This document shows positions 1-8,214 of a stretch of 64,000 nt of DNA, in pieces. The notes below the pieces were generated by a model. It saw nothing but the letters and a program-made list of their open reading frames with translations. It was not told where the DNA came from and did not search any database. This stretch comes from an uncultured Bacteroidales bacterium (GTDB lineage Bacteria; Bacteroidota; Bacteroidia; Bacteroidales; Muribaculaceae), in assembly GCA_947176235.1 (NCBI GenBank), contig CAMWPM010000003.1, positions 26,585-90,584 on the forward strand, given 5' to 3'. Positions within the stretch are counted from its first letter, which is position 1. Every line of letters starts with the position of its first letter. Both the position numbers and the translations under genes were made by a program.

Positions 1-1
1 C

Positions 2-640
2 CACGACGATCATGGCGACGGAATGGACGTCTACACTGTCGGACCGACTTTGGGAGGTGGCACGGCTGCCCTGCTTGATTCCTTAGGTGACATTGTGCTC
101 CCCTACTGCTTCAGTTCCTATGAGATCCTTGATAACGGTCCGCTCAGATTCACCGTGCGTCTGCAATACGAATCATCTGTTGGTCCCGAGGTCACAGAGA
201 CCCGTACAATCTCGCTCGATGCCGGAGAGTTTCTCAACCGCACCACAGTTTGCTTCAATGGACTCACACATTCGATGGAGATAGCGCCCGGTATCGTTGT
301 TCACCGCCAGAATCCCGAAGGTTACTCTATCATGAAGCCGGAAGGTGTGATGGCTTACGCGGATCTCACCGATAATATGTCAGCCGGCAACGGAGTTATT
401 TACGTCGGTGTCGTCACCATTGATCCTGATTCAATCTATCTTCAGCCACTTGAGACCGAAGATGGCGATGCTGTAGGACATTTGCTCGCACGAAGCACCT
501 ACAATCCCGACGATTGCTACACTTATTATTGGGGATCAGGATGGTCCAAAGGATCTATGCCTGACTGGACTGCATGGAAAGACTATCTCGCCACATTCCG
601 CTCCCGCATTGACAATCCCCTCAAAATCACTGTAGAATAA
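2..640 (+). CDS. DUF4861 family protein, C-terminal part (5' end outside window)
   Basis: The reading frame enters from the left edge with no start codon, so only the last ~212 residues are visible. The stretch GMDVYTVGPTLGGGTAAL and the tryptophan-rich end (YYWGSGWSKG, WKDYLATF) resemble DUF4861 proteins, which in Bacteroidetes occur beside unsaturated-uronate and pectin or glycosaminoglycan genes. Their biochemical role is not established to my knowledge. The fold looks all-beta and extracytoplasmic, but the signal peptide would lie outside the window. The stop codon overlaps the start of the following permease gene (TAATG), so the two are translationally coupled, which places this protein in the hexuronate operon. 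Family assignment is by eye. Confidence 0.7.
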   Translation, partial: HDDHGDGMDVYTVGPTLGGGTAALLDSLGDIVLPYCFSSYEILDNGPLRFTVRLQYESSVGPEVTETRTISLDAGEFLNRTTVCFNGLTHSMEIAPGIVVHRQNPEGYSIMKPEGVMAYADLTDNMSAGNGVIYVGVVTIDPDSIYLQPLETEDGDAVGHLLARSTYNPDDCYTYYWGSGWSKGSMPDWTAWKDYLATFRSRIDNPLKITVE

Positions 641-2061
641 TGGAAGACGTTTTTAAATATATTATTGGACTCGGCGCCGCCGTAATGATGCCGGTAATCT
701 TCACCGTTCTTGGCATCTGCATCGGTATCCGTCCGTCCGACGCTCTCAAGTCAGGACTAAAGGTGGGTGTTGGTTTCATCGGTCTTTCCATTGTCACAGC
801 ACTTCTGACGTCAGCTCTTGGTCCGGCGCTCAATTCAATCGTTGAGCTATATCATCTGCAACTGAAGGTTTTCGACATGGGATGGCCTGCCGCCGCTTCG
901 GTAGCCTACAACACTGCCGTCGGTGCCTTCATTATCCCGGTTTGCCTTGCTGTCAATATCATCATGCTGCTTACACGCACCACCCGCACTGTCAATATCG
1001 ACTTATGGAACTACTGGCATTTCGCCTTCATCGGTGCTGTAGTCTATTTTGCATCCGATTCTCTGGCATGGGGATTTTTTTCCGCCATCATCTGCTACAT
1101 TATCACCCTGATTATCGCCGACATGACGGCATTTAAGTTTCAGAAGTTCTACAAGGACATGGAGGGAATTTCAATTCCACAGCCATTTTGCGCCGGATTT
1201 GCTCCTTTCGCCTGGATTATCAACAAGGCTCTCGACCGTATTCCCGGAATCGACCGACTGGAGATTGATGCCGAAGGAATGAAAAAGAAATTCGGACTCT
1301 TGGGTGAACCCCTTTTCCTGGGAGTAGTGATCGGGCTGGCAGTAGGTTGCCTCACTTGCAACTCTGTCGCAGAAATCATCGACCATGTTCCCTACATTCT
1401 TGGGCTTGGCATAAAGATGGGTGCCGTGATGGAACTGATCCCTCGTGTCACCGTGCTTTTTATCGAAGGACTGAAACCAATAAGTGACGCTACACGCAGC
1501 CTCATTGCACGACGCTTCAAAGGAGCTGACGGACTGAACATTGGTATGAGCCCGGCGCTCGTAATCGGACATCCCACCACTCTGGTCGTTTCGCTCCTGC
1601 TCATCCCTGTCACTCTTTTCATCGCCGTAGTCCTCCCCGGTAACCAGTTTCTCCCCCTCGCCTCTCTCGCCGGAATGTTCTACGTTTTCCCTCTTGTGCT
1701 GCCATTCACTAGCGGCAACGTTTTCAAGACGTTCATCGTTGGTCTCGTCGTGATAGTCGGCGGACTTTACATGGTCACTAATCTCGCCCCCGCCTTCACT
1801 CTTGCCGCCCGGGACGTCTTTCTTGCCACCGGCGACAGTGCCGTTGCCATTCCTGCCGGATTCAACGGAGGTAGCCTTGACTTCGCATCCAGCCCTCTCG
1901 CATGGATAATCTATCAATGTTCCATCAATCTCAAATGGATTGGTGCCGGACTGCTCATAGCCGTCAGCTGCGCGGCAATGTGGTGGAACCGAATCCTCAT
2001 TATCAGAAATCAGAAAGCAATGACAACCTCTGATTCTGACCAACTACAATCAATGGAATAA
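640..2061 (+). CDS. PTS galactitol-type EIIC permease homologue (orphan)
   Basis: This 473-residue, strongly hydrophobic protein has about ten membrane segments and resembles the EIIC (GatC) subunit of galactitol phosphotransferase systems; examples are the N-terminal GLGAAVMMPVIFTVLGICIG and the conserved internal GMSPALVIGHPTT loop. No EIIA, EIIB, HPr or EI gene is adjacent, so phosphoryl-transfer coupling cannot be assumed. The start overlaps the upstream DUF4861 stop, and the KDG kinase follows after 20 bp. A downstream kinase that phosphorylates the sugar in the cytoplasm suggests that this permease imports an unphosphorylated ketodeoxyuronate, acting as a secondary transporter rather than a true PTS. 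That substrate is inferred from context only. Confidence 0.75.
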   Translation: MEDVFKYIIGLGAAVMMPVIFTVLGICIGIRPSDALKSGLKVGVGFIGLSIVTALLTSALGPALNSIVELYHLQLKVFDMGWPAAASVAYNTAVGAFIIPVCLAVNIIMLLTRTTRTVNIDLWNYWHFAFIGAVVYFASDSLAWGFFSAIICYIITLIIADMTAFKFQKFYKDMEGISIPQPFCAGFAPFAWIINKALDRIPGIDRLEIDAEGMKKKFGLLGEPLFLGVVIGLAVGCLTCNSVAEIIDHVPYILGLGIKMGAVMELIPRVTVLFIEGLKPISDATRSLIARRFKGADGLNIGMSPALVIGHPTTLVVSLLLIPVTLFIAVVLPGNQFLPLASLAGMFYVFPLVLPFTSGNVFKTFIVGLVVIVGGLYMVTNLAPAFTLAARDVFLATGDSAVAIPAGFNGGSLDFASSPLAWIIYQCSINLKWIGAGLLIAVSCAAMWWNRILIIRNQKAMTTSDSDQLQSME

Positions 2062-2081
2062 AAATTTTACTAAAAAAGAAT

Positions 2082-3104
2082 ATGAGTAAAATCGTAACAC
2101 TCGGAGAAATCATGCTCCGTCTCTCTCCCGAAGGTAACCGACGTTTCATTCAGTCCGACAGTTTCGACGTTATCTGGGGCGGTGGCGAAGCCAACGTAGC
2201 AGTCAGCTGCGCCAATTACGGTCATCATGCCGTTTTCGTCACCAGGCTCCCTCAGCATGAAATCGGACAGGCGGCGGTCAATGCTCTGCGACGTTATGGC
2301 GTTGATACGTCAGCCATTGCAAGGGGCGGCAAGCGTGTCGGAATTTATTACTGCGAGACAGGTGCCTCCATGCGCCCTTCCAAAGTAATATATGACCGTG
2401 CCGGCTCCTCCATTGCCGAAGCCGAAGCTTCCGATTTTAACTTCGATGCAATTATGGAAGGTGCCGACTGGTTTCACTGGAGTGGAATCACCCCTGCAAT
2501 TTCCGATAAAGCAGCCGAACTGACACGCCTTGCCTGCGAGGCTGCCAAGCGACATGGACTGACAGTGAGCGTAGATCTGAATTTCCGTAAGAAACTCTGG
2601 ACCTCAGAGAAGGCTCAGACGGTGATGCGTCCGCTCATGCGTTACGTCGATGTATGTATCGGAAATGAAGAGGACGCTGAACTTTGTCTCGGATTCCGTC
2701 CTGATGCCGACGTGGAAAGCGGAGTTACAGATGCCGAAGGTTATAAGGGTATTTTTGCTGCCATGAAGAAGGAATTCGGTTTCAGATACATTGTCTCCAC
2801 ACTCAGGGAGTCATATTCGGCGACCCATAATGGATGGAAGGCAATGATCTACGATGGTAAGGAATTCTACCAGAGCCGGCGGTACGACATCAAACCTATT
2901 ATTGACCGTGTGGGTGGGGGCGACGCCTTCTCAGGAGGTCTGATCCATGGTCTGCTCACTAAGCCCACTCAGGGTGAAGCCCTGGAATTTGCTGTGGCAG
3001 CATCAGCTCTGAAACAGACCATCAACGGTGACTTCAATCTTGTGACGGCAGATGAAGTCGAAGCTCTCGCAAATGGCAATGCAAACGGGCGAGTTCAACG
3101 CTGA
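2082..3104 (+). CDS. kdgK: 2-dehydro-3-deoxygluconokinase (PfkB family sugar kinase)
   Basis: This 340-residue PfkB/ribokinase-family kinase opens with KIVTLGEIMLRLSPEG, has the glycine-rich WGGGEANVAVSCA motif near residues 30-43, and carries the C-terminal ATP/anion-hole signature DRVGGGDAFSGGLIHGLL near 275-292, where the GGGD aspartate is the expected catalytic base. Its closest functional match by eye is KDG kinase, which makes 2-keto-3-deoxy-6-phosphogluconate in the cytoplasm for the Entner-Doudoroff aldolase. Position between the permease and kduI supports this specificity over fructokinase. No KDPG aldolase gene is seen in the window, so the step after this one is encoded elsewhere. 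Confidence 0.85.
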   Translation: MSKIVTLGEIMLRLSPEGNRRFIQSDSFDVIWGGGEANVAVSCANYGHHAVFVTRLPQHEIGQAAVNALRRYGVDTSAIARGGKRVGIYYCETGASMRPSKVIYDRAGSSIAEAEASDFNFDAIMEGADWFHWSGITPAISDKAAELTRLACEAAKRHGLTVSVDLNFRKKLWTSEKAQTVMRPLMRYVDVCIGNEEDAELCLGFRPDADVESGVTDAEGYKGIFAAMKKEFGFRYIVSTLRESYSATHNGWKAMIYDGKEFYQSRRYDIKPIIDRVGGGDAFSGGLIHGLLTKPTQGEALEFAVAASALKQTINGDFNLVTADEVEALANGNANGRVQR

Positions 3105-3148
3105 TTTATCTTTAACCACAACTACTGTTTTTTTAGATCTTCATGACA

Positions 3149-4069
3149 ATGAAAAAGTTTTTTATATCTCTGTCACTGGCAGCTGTTTCACTGACTCTTA
3201 CAGCTGAAACCAAATACACCATCCTGAGAGCCTGTCATCCCGACGACGTAAAGCACTATGACACTGAGCAACTACGTTCACATTTCATGATGCCGGAAGT
3301 AATGGAACGCAACGTCATCAATCTCACATATTCGCTCTACGACCGAATTGTCTATGGGGGTGTGATACCAGTTGGAGAAGTGATCACACTTGAAACAATC
3401 GATCCTCTTAAATCGGAATATTTTCTTGAACGCCGCGAACTTGGTGTGATTAACATCGGCGGTGACGGAATAGTGTGTGTTGACGGGCAGGAATACCCTC
3501 TTTCCTTCAAGGACGCGCTTTATGTGGGGCGCGGGAATAAATCTGTCACATTCCGAAGCAAAGATGATGGCAACCCAGCAAAATTCTACCTTAATTCCAC
3601 TCCCGCCCACACATCCTACAAAACTCAGCTCGTGACTATCGACGGACGGAAAGGCTCAATAAAAGCAAATAGTTTCAAGGCAGGTTCGCTCGAAGAAAGC
3701 AACGATCGAGTCATCAATCAGCTAATCGTGGCAAACGTCCTTGAGGAAGGGCCATGTCAGCTCCAGATGGGACTTACCGAACTTATGCCGGGATCTGTCT
3801 GGAACACGATGCCGGCTCACACTCACGATCGCCGTGTGGAATGCTACTTCTATTTTAATGTCCCCGAAGGCAACGCCATCTGCCATCTTATGGGTGAACC
3901 TCAGGAAAACCGGCTGATCTGGCTTCACAACGAACAGGCTGTCATGGCGCCGGAATGGAGCATTCACGCGGCTGCCGGCACATCCAACTATATGTTTATC
4001 TGGGGTATGGGAGGAGAAAACCTTGATTACGGCGACATGGACAAAGTCGGTTATCTCGAAATGAAATAA
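3149..4069 (+). CDS. kduI: 5-keto-4-deoxyuronate isomerase with signal peptide
   Basis: KduI converts 5-keto-4-deoxyuronate (from unsaturated uronic acids) to 2,5-diketo-3-deoxygluconate. The metal-binding set of the family is complete: H224, H226 and E231 in [10 protein letters not shown], and H273 in EWSIHAAAG (numbering from the ATG at 3149). The spacing 2-5-42 is the same as His196/His198/Glu203/His245 of E. coli KduI. The protein is about 28 residues longer than the 278-residue E. coli enzyme, and all of the excess is an N-terminal signal peptide: KK, then a hydrophobic stretch [16 protein letters not shown], then a likely cut before ETKY. An ATG at 3143 would add two residues. Export to the periplasm is inferred; the family is normally cytosolic. 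Confidence 0.88.
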   Translation: MKKFFISLSLAAVSLTLTAETKYTILRACHPDDVKHYDTEQLRSHFMMPEVMERNVINLTYSLYDRIVYGGVIPVGEVITLETIDPLKSEYFLERRELGVINIGGDGIVCVDGQEYPLSFKDALYVGRGNKSVTFRSKDDGNPAKFYLNSTPAHTSYKTQLVTIDGRKGSIKANSFKAGSLEESNDRVINQLIVANVLEEGPCQLQMGLTELMPGSVWNTMPAHTHDRRVECYFYFNVPEGNAICHLMGEPQENRLIWLHNEQAVMAPEWSIHAAAGTSNYMFIWGMGGENLDYGDMDKVGYLEMK

Positions 4070-4118
4070 ACACTTATATCAATTTCTAATATTGGACTCT
4101 GAAAACGTAACATACACA

Positions 4119-5387
4119 ATGGCAGAGGCTATCGCTGAAGCTAAGCGTTGCCTCAACTGCAAAGTGCCACAATGCAAGAAAGGGTGTCCCGTCGGCAACG
4201 ACATACCCGAGTGGATTCATCAGCTCTCAATGGGCAATCTGGGCAATGCCATGAGCATTATAAATGCCAAAAGCAATCTGCCGGCAGTCTGTGGACGCGT
4301 GTGCGCTCACGAGCGTCAATGCGAAGGTAACTGCGTACTGGGGAAAAAAGGCGCACACATCCATATCGGTCGCCTGGAGCAGTTTGTTGCCGATTTCGAT
4401 ACGGCTATGAAACTCTCCCGGCAGCCTATCGTACAGAAAAATCGCGGTCGCGTAGCTGTCATCGGCAGCGGACCTGCGGGACTTACAGTCGCAGGTGAAC
4501 TTGCCCGTCAGGGATTCGAAATCGAAATCTTCGAGATGGAGCCTCAGCCGGGAGGTGTATTGATGTTCGGTATTCCTGAGTATAGGCTTCCTAAATCAAT
4601 TGTCAACAGCGAGATAGAGAAGATCCGGCAGCTTGGAGTAAGAATTACGACTGGCGTGACAATCGGTCCCGACATTAATGTCGATCAGCTTTTTGACAAA
4701 GGATTTGATGCGATTTTCATCGGCACCGGCACCGGCAAGCCTCGTCAACTCCCGATCGAAGGCGTAGGGCTCGATGGTGTCCGGCAGGCAATATACTTCC
4801 TGCGTCGTGTCGGCCTCTATAATGCCGGTCTCATCAATCGTGAGGAAGTACCTGTCCGTGCAGGCGATATAGTTATCGTTGTAGGCTGTGGCAACACCGC
4901 CATTGATGCCGCGCGTACGGCTCTACGATTCGATGCTTCATCCGTCACTATCGTTTATCATCGTGATATCGATCACATGAGCGCACTGCGTGCCGAATAC
5001 GACGAGGCGGTAAGCGAGGGAGTGGAATTTATGTGGAATGCCACGATTAAATCCATTAGCCCCGTTGTTCGCGATGTGTATAACGTACTGATTGACAACA
5101 ACAACCATAACACAACTGTCATCGCCAATCGGGTTATTCTTGCGGTCGGGAGCCGTCCGGCAAGCCGAATTGTATCTACTACTCAAGGAATTACAACTGA
5201 CGAAAATGGTTACGTTCTTACCCGCCAATTCCCCTTCGGCATGACTTCACGCAAGGGAGTGTTTGCCGGTGGCGACGTGTCAGGAAACCAGGCTACTGTA
5301 GTCCACGCTATGTCAAATGCGAGGGAAGTTGCTGCCGGAATAGCAAGCTACGTGGATGCTCTAAATCTGATGAGGAGTATCGAATAA
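4119..5387 (+). CDS. GltD-like FAD/NAD(P)-dependent oxidoreductase
   Basis: This protein of about 422 residues belongs to the glutamate synthase small-subunit family. An N-terminal Fe-S domain has two cysteine clusters (CLNCKVPQCKKGCPVG and CGRVCAHERQCEGNC), followed by an FAD-binding Rossmann motif VAVIGSGPAGLTVAG, the conserved GGVLMFGIPEYRLPK, and a second dinucleotide motif VVGCGNTAIDAART. No large subunit (GltB) or NfnA/SudB partner lies nearby, so the electron partner is unknown. I chose the ATG at 4119; an in-frame TTG at 4092 would add nine residues. It follows kduI by 49 bp and may belong to the same transcript, although no link to uronate metabolism is evident. Confidence 0.8.
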   Translation: MAEAIAEAKRCLNCKVPQCKKGCPVGNDIPEWIHQLSMGNLGNAMSIINAKSNLPAVCGRVCAHERQCEGNCVLGKKGAHIHIGRLEQFVADFDTAMKLSRQPIVQKNRGRVAVIGSGPAGLTVAGELARQGFEIEIFEMEPQPGGVLMFGIPEYRLPKSIVNSEIEKIRQLGVRITTGVTIGPDINVDQLFDKGFDAIFIGTGTGKPRQLPIEGVGLDGVRQAIYFLRRVGLYNAGLINREEVPVRAGDIVIVVGCGNTAIDAARTALRFDASSVTIVYHRDIDHMSALRAEYDEAVSEGVEFMWNATIKSISPVVRDVYNVLIDNNNHNTTVIANRVILAVGSRPASRIVSTTQGITTDENGYVLTRQFPFGMTSRKGVFAGGDVSGNQATVVHAMSNAREVAAGIASYVDALNLMRSIE

Positions 5388-5423
5388 AATAGATTCTGCA
5401 AGGGACATCATTGAGTAAGAAAA

Positions 5424-5450
5424 AGAGGACCGGCAAAATGTCGGTCCTCT
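5424..5450. terminator. Bidirectional intrinsic terminator
   Basis: A 9-bp stem AGAGGACCG / CGGTCCTCT with a 9-nt loop lies between two converging genes. Leftward it is followed by a U tract (the A run at 5420-5424), so it terminates the GH43 transcript well; rightward the tail CCTATTTATC is weaker. Confidence 0.75.
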
Positions 5451-5472
5451 CCTATTTATCTTATTGCTCTAT

Positions 5473-6807
5473 TTATTGAGCGAACTGCCAGGAGTCAAAT
5501 TCCATCAGATTACCACCGTCACCTGCGAATACGAAGTAGAGGTCGTGGATCCCATCACGCTGCTTGATGCCGCATCTCTTTTCGTACCAGTCAGCGCCAC
5601 CCTCGCCGTCGATCACTCCGATCAGCTCTCCGTTGGGTGCGTCAAGGCGGATTTCAATCTGCGATCCGGGCTTACCGTTGCGCAGGCGTGCGGAAAATTC
5701 TTTGGCTCCGTCGCCGAAGTTGACCTCCCTCACCTTGATATAGTCACCGTTGTCGATATCGTTGACATAGACACAGTGAATGTCATCATAGCCGATACCT
5801 ATTCCTTCTTCCCAGGCAATCGTTTCACCTTGCTGGCGCACGTAGGGGTTAAGAGGATCCACGCTCTTCAGCACTCCGCGCTTGTCATGGTGGATATACG
5901 GCAACGAGCCGTCAGCGTTGAAGTCGAACGGAACAACGCTTGCCGTGCGCCGGCGGCTATGTGATTCCGGCAGACCTTCATCCATGTAGAAGAAGTACCA
6001 TTGTCCTTTGTACTCGCACATTCCCGTATGGTTGCCCATTCCGCCATGCTCAAATGCACGCATCAGCACTCCACCGTATTTCCACGGTCCGAGAGGGGAA
6101 TCAGCCCACGCCCAATAAGTATCTTCGGGCACGTGCGAGGCGTAGGCGAGATAGTATTTGTCCCCTCGTTTGGCAAGCCAGGGAGCTTCCTCGTAGTCGT
6201 CGCCGAATGCTTCTTTATCCTTGATTTCAAACACGTGAATCTCACCGTCGTAACTCGTCATGTCCTCATTGAGTTTCACAGCATAGAGAGCATTATTACC
6301 CCAGTAGAGGTAAGCCTGTCCGTCATCGTCAATCAGCACGGTCGGGTCAATATCCTCCCACCCGTGACCACTGTAATTCGTATCCGATCCGTTGATCATC
6401 AGATTGCTGCCACCGAGCGGATTTGTGAAGGGTCCGTATGGCGAATCTGACACAAGTACCGGAATACCGCTCGTCGACGGATAAAAGTAATATTTCCCGT
6501 TGCGATACGCCATCTGAGACGCATTTGCATTTTCATGCTCGCCATAAAGGTGAATGTTGAAGATCGGAGCGTGGTGCGTCCAGTTCACCATGTCGGTTGT
6601 GGTGAAGCACAGATAATCGTGCATAATAAATTGGTTGGGGGTAGCCGCCCAGTCATCATGACCGGTGTAGACGTAAAGTGTGTCACCCACAACCAACGGA
6701 GCGGGATCAGCCGTGAACTCCGTCTGCGAAATCGGATTCTGAGCCGTTAAGCTTCCGGCGGCAGCCAGCGCTGCAATGAGAGAAAATGAAAAAATCTTTT
6801 TGTTCAT
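5473..6807 (-). CDS. GH43 glycosidase with C-terminal CBM6 (copy B)
   Basis: This secreted 444-residue enzyme has a signal peptide (MNKKIFSFSLIAALAAAGSLTA), a five-bladed beta-propeller GH43 domain (about 25-305) and a CBM6-like beta-sandwich (about 310-444, starting near GETIAWEEGIGIG). Expected catalytic residues are present: base D34 (DPAP), pKa modulator D154 (EDIDPTV) and acid E207 (EEAPW). GH43 enzymes of this shape are usually alpha-L-arabinofuranosidases or beta-xylosidases. It is the distal gene of a three-gene leftward unit after GH127 and a paralogous GH43 (36 bp gap). The two GH43 proteins match along nearly their whole length. Arabinose specificity is inferred from the GH127 neighbour. 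Confidence 0.85.
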   Translation of the reverse strand: MNKKIFSFSLIAALAAAGSLTAQNPISQTEFTADPAPLVVGDTLYVYTGHDDWAATPNQFIMHDYLCFTTTDMVNWTHHAPIFNIHLYGEHENANASQMAYRNGKYYFYPSTSGIPVLVSDSPYGPFTNPLGGSNLMINGSDTNYSGHGWEDIDPTVLIDDDGQAYLYWGNNALYAVKLNEDMTSYDGEIHVFEIKDKEAFGDDYEEAPWLAKRGDKYYLAYASHVPEDTYWAWADSPLGPWKYGGVLMRAFEHGGMGNHTGMCEYKGQWYFFYMDEGLPESHSRRRTASVVPFDFNADGSLPYIHHDKRGVLKSVDPLNPYVRQQGETIAWEEGIGIGYDDIHCVYVNDIDNGDYIKVREVNFGDGAKEFSARLRNGKPGSQIEIRLDAPNGELIGVIDGEGGADWYEKRCGIKQRDGIHDLYFVFAGDGGNLMEFDSWQFAQ

Positions 6808-6843
6808 TATTTCATTATTTCGTTATTTCAAATTTCTGTAACA

Positions 6844-8166
6844 TTATTTTGAGAACTGCCAGGAGTCAAACTCCATAAGATTGGTGTCCGGTCCGCGAAA
6901 CACGAAGTACATGTCATGAATGCCGTCTCGGCTCTTTATTTCACAAGTCTTCTCCGTCCAGTCGCCACCCGTCATGGCATCCAACACTCCGATCAGCTCT
7001 CCGTTGAGTGCGTCAAGGCGGATTTCAATTTGCGATCCGGGCTTACCGTTACGCAGACGTGCGGAAAATCCTCTGGCTCCGTCGCCGAAGTTGACTTCCC
7101 TCACCTTGATGTAATCCCCCTCATCGACATCGTTGACGTAGACACAGTGGATATTATCGTAGCCGATACCGATTCCTTCCTCCCACGCTATGGTCTCACC
7201 TTGCTGGCGCACGTAGGGATTCAGAGGATCCACGCTCTTAAGCACCCCGCGTTTGTCATGGTGCATGTAAGGCAGCGAACCGTCAGCATTGAATTCAAAG
7301 GGAATGACACTTGTGGTGCGCCGCTTGCTGTGAGCTGTCGGCAGTCCCTCATCCATATAGAAGAAATACCATTGACCCTTGAACTCACACATTCCCGTGT
7401 GATTGCCCATTCCGCCATGCTCAAATGCACGCATCAGTTCTCCCCCGTATTTCCACGGTCCGAGAGGGGAATCTGACCACGCCCAGTAAGTATCTTCGGG
7501 GACGTGAGCGGCGTAAGCCAGATAATATTTATCCCCGCGTTTTGCAAGCCACGGAGCTTCCTCATAGTCGTCACCGAATGCCTCTTTGTCCTTGATTTCG
7601 AACACATGGATATCTCCATCGTAACTTGTCATGTCCTCGTTGAGTTTCACGGCGTAGAGTGCGTTATTTCCCCAGTACATGTAAGCCTGCCCGTCATCGT
7701 CGATCAGCACCGTAGGATCAATGTCCTCCCACCCGTGACCGCTGTAGTTGGTATCATCCGAATTGATCAGAAAATTTCTTCCGCCTAAAGGATTAGTGAA
7801 TGGTCCGTAGGGTGAATCCGACACGAGCACCGGAATGCCGAAAGTCGACGTATAGTAGTAATACTTTCCGTTACGATAAGCCATTTGGGCAGCGTAGGCA
7901 CAGTCACGCGTTCCGAAGCCTTCGTTATTGAAAATCGGTGCGTGATGCGTCCAGTTCACCATATCGGTGGTGGTGAAACACAGATAGTCGCGCATCACGA
8001 AATTATCAGGATCGGCACTTATGTCGTCATGCCCGGTGTAAAGGTACAAGGTGTCACCCACCACGAGGGGAGCAGGATCAGGCGTGAATTCTGTCTGGCT
8101 TATCGGATTCTGCCCTATGGCGGTGAGAGCGACCAGTATGGAGAGCGTTAGAAGCGTACGTTTCAT
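6844..8166 (-). CDS. GH43 glycosidase with C-terminal CBM6 (copy A)
   Basis: This 440-residue paralogue of the gene just downstream has a signal peptide (MKRTLLTLSILVALTAIG), a GH43 propeller with D30, D150 and E203 as expected catalytic residues, and a CBM6-like C-terminal domain. Alignment by eye to copy B needs no gap across the catalytic domain. Differences concentrate in short loops, for instance after HAPIFN (residues ~80-92) and around the FGIPVLV region, which may line the substrate pocket. This suggests that the tandem copies arose by duplication and then diverged in linkage or side-chain preference. It begins 48 bp after the GH127 stop, so the genes are probably co-transcribed. Confidence 0.85.
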   Translation of the reverse strand: MKRTLLTLSILVALTAIGQNPISQTEFTPDPAPLVVGDTLYLYTGHDDISADPDNFVMRDYLCFTTTDMVNWTHHAPIFNNEGFGTRDCAYAAQMAYRNGKYYYYTSTFGIPVLVSDSPYGPFTNPLGGRNFLINSDDTNYSGHGWEDIDPTVLIDDDGQAYMYWGNNALYAVKLNEDMTSYDGDIHVFEIKDKEAFGDDYEEAPWLAKRGDKYYLAYAAHVPEDTYWAWSDSPLGPWKYGGELMRAFEHGGMGNHTGMCEFKGQWYFFYMDEGLPTAHSKRRTTSVIPFEFNADGSLPYMHHDKRGVLKSVDPLNPYVRQQGETIAWEEGIGIGYDNIHCVYVNDVDEGDYIKVREVNFGDGARGFSARLRNGKPGSQIEIRLDALNGELIGVLDAMTGGDWTEKTCEIKSRDGIHDMYFVFRGPDTNLMEFDSWQFSK

Positions 8167-8214
8167 GATTTTTGTGTTAGATTATATATTGTCTTTTACC
8201 ACAATGAGAGTTGA

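Noticed and set aside
1171..2043. 290-codon frame opposite the EIIC gene
   Set aside because: The product is Glu/Ser/Arg-rich without hydrophobic core, as expected opposite a membrane protein gene.
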